Shown here in pieces: positions 5,875 through 6,007 of a DNA stretch of 6,007 nucleotides. The position numbers and the translations under genes are program-made. The DNA is from Cyanobacteria bacterium UBA8156 (GTDB lineage Bacteria; Cyanobacteriota; Cyanobacteriia; Pseudanabaenales; Pseudanabaenaceae), in contig DMPD01000283.1 of NCBI GenBank assembly GCA_003456125.1, positions 1 to 6,007 on the forward strand. The letters are read 5' to 3'. The first letter of the stretch is position 1. Every line of letters starts with the position of its first letter. Under the pieces are notes generated by a model that was not told the origin of the DNA, did not search any database, and saw only the letters and a list, made by a program, of their open reading frames with translations.

Positions 5875-6007
5875 ATGGCCACCCCACTTGGTTCCGAGTT
5901 TCGGGTCAATACCTACACCACCAGCAGTCAGAGGCTGCCCGCGATCGCCACCGGCCCCGGCGGCGATTTTGTGGTGGCTTGGATGAGTATAGTCGTTTCA
6001 GATAAAA
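5875..6007 (+). CDS. Secreted repeat protein ('GSEFxVNTYTT...GDFVVAW' type), partial
   Basis: From ATG 5875 the frame reads MATPLGSEFRVNTYTTSS, then QRLPAIATGPGGDFVVAWMS. This matches a repeat well known in large bacterial secreted or surface proteins (beta-propeller or VCBS-like, often with calcium-binding repeats), usually of the form PLGSEFQVNTYTT...P.VAMD..GDFVVAWQS.GQDGSG. Only one unit is present. Upstream in frame (SHLICALS) is not the usual end of a preceding unit, so this is either the true N-terminus or a broken junction. Residues after MS (IVVSDK) do not continue the family; the break coincides with the terminal motif at 5988. No ribosome site is seen before the ATG. Probably a truncated, non-functional piece. 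Confidence 0.6.
   Translation, partial: MATPLGSEFRVNTYTTSSQRLPAIATGPGGDFVVAWMSIVVSDK
5988..6004 (+). repeat. Right copy of the 17-bp window-terminal inverted motif
   Basis: Plus strand TATAGTCGTTTCAGATA, followed by AAA at the window edge. Similarity of the flanking coding sequence to its family ends at the codon where this motif starts, as expected at an insertion junction. A TA at the boundary would suit IS630/Tc1-mariner elements, but no transposase is in the window. Confidence 0.6.

Overview
The window is cyanobacterial. The palindrome GCGATCGC (HIP1) occurs more than a dozen times, for example at 508-515 and 851-858, in both coding and non-coding DNA. The base composition is moderately GC-rich, and the gene families recognised are ones common in filamentous cyanobacteria. 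I cannot name the species.

Layout: positions 1-4014 (minus strand) hold one intact 1337-residue gene. Its protein joins an N-terminal TPR array, a complete GT41 (O-GlcNAc transferase / SPINDLY type) catalytic region, and two tandem copies of a GT-A-like domain, each with its own DxD motif. A good sigma70-type promoter lies just upstream at 4041-4070. The rest of the window is mostly gene debris. Positions 4309-5127 (minus) carry a pyridoxamine-5'-phosphate-oxidase-like flavin protein broken by three frameshifts. Directly upstream and joined to it in frame is the C-terminal winged helix of a Crp/Fnr-type regulator (5128-5262), which has lost its sensor domain. The region 5310-5560 has only a doubtful 38-codon reading frame. 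Positions 5570-5758 carry nine copies of a degenerate 21-bp unit, arranged as an 84-bp higher-order repeat, which on the plus strand reads as a perfect a/d heptad pattern. Positions 5875-6007 (plus) encode the start of, or a piece of, a secreted repeat protein of the 'GSEFxVNTYTT...GDFVVAW' kind.

The two window ends carry a 17-bp inverted match (2-18 against 5988-6004, 16 of 17 identical), in both cases starting at a TA. At the right end, recognisable repeat-protein homology stops at the point where this motif begins. At the left end, the motif supplies the last codons and the stop codon of the glycosyltransferase. The simplest reading is that the segment lies between two copies of a multicopy mobile element that inserts at TA, and that it is a decaying accessory region with one functional large gene. 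The genes do not form an evident pathway. The glycosyltransferase has its own promoter, and its debris neighbours look like independent losses.
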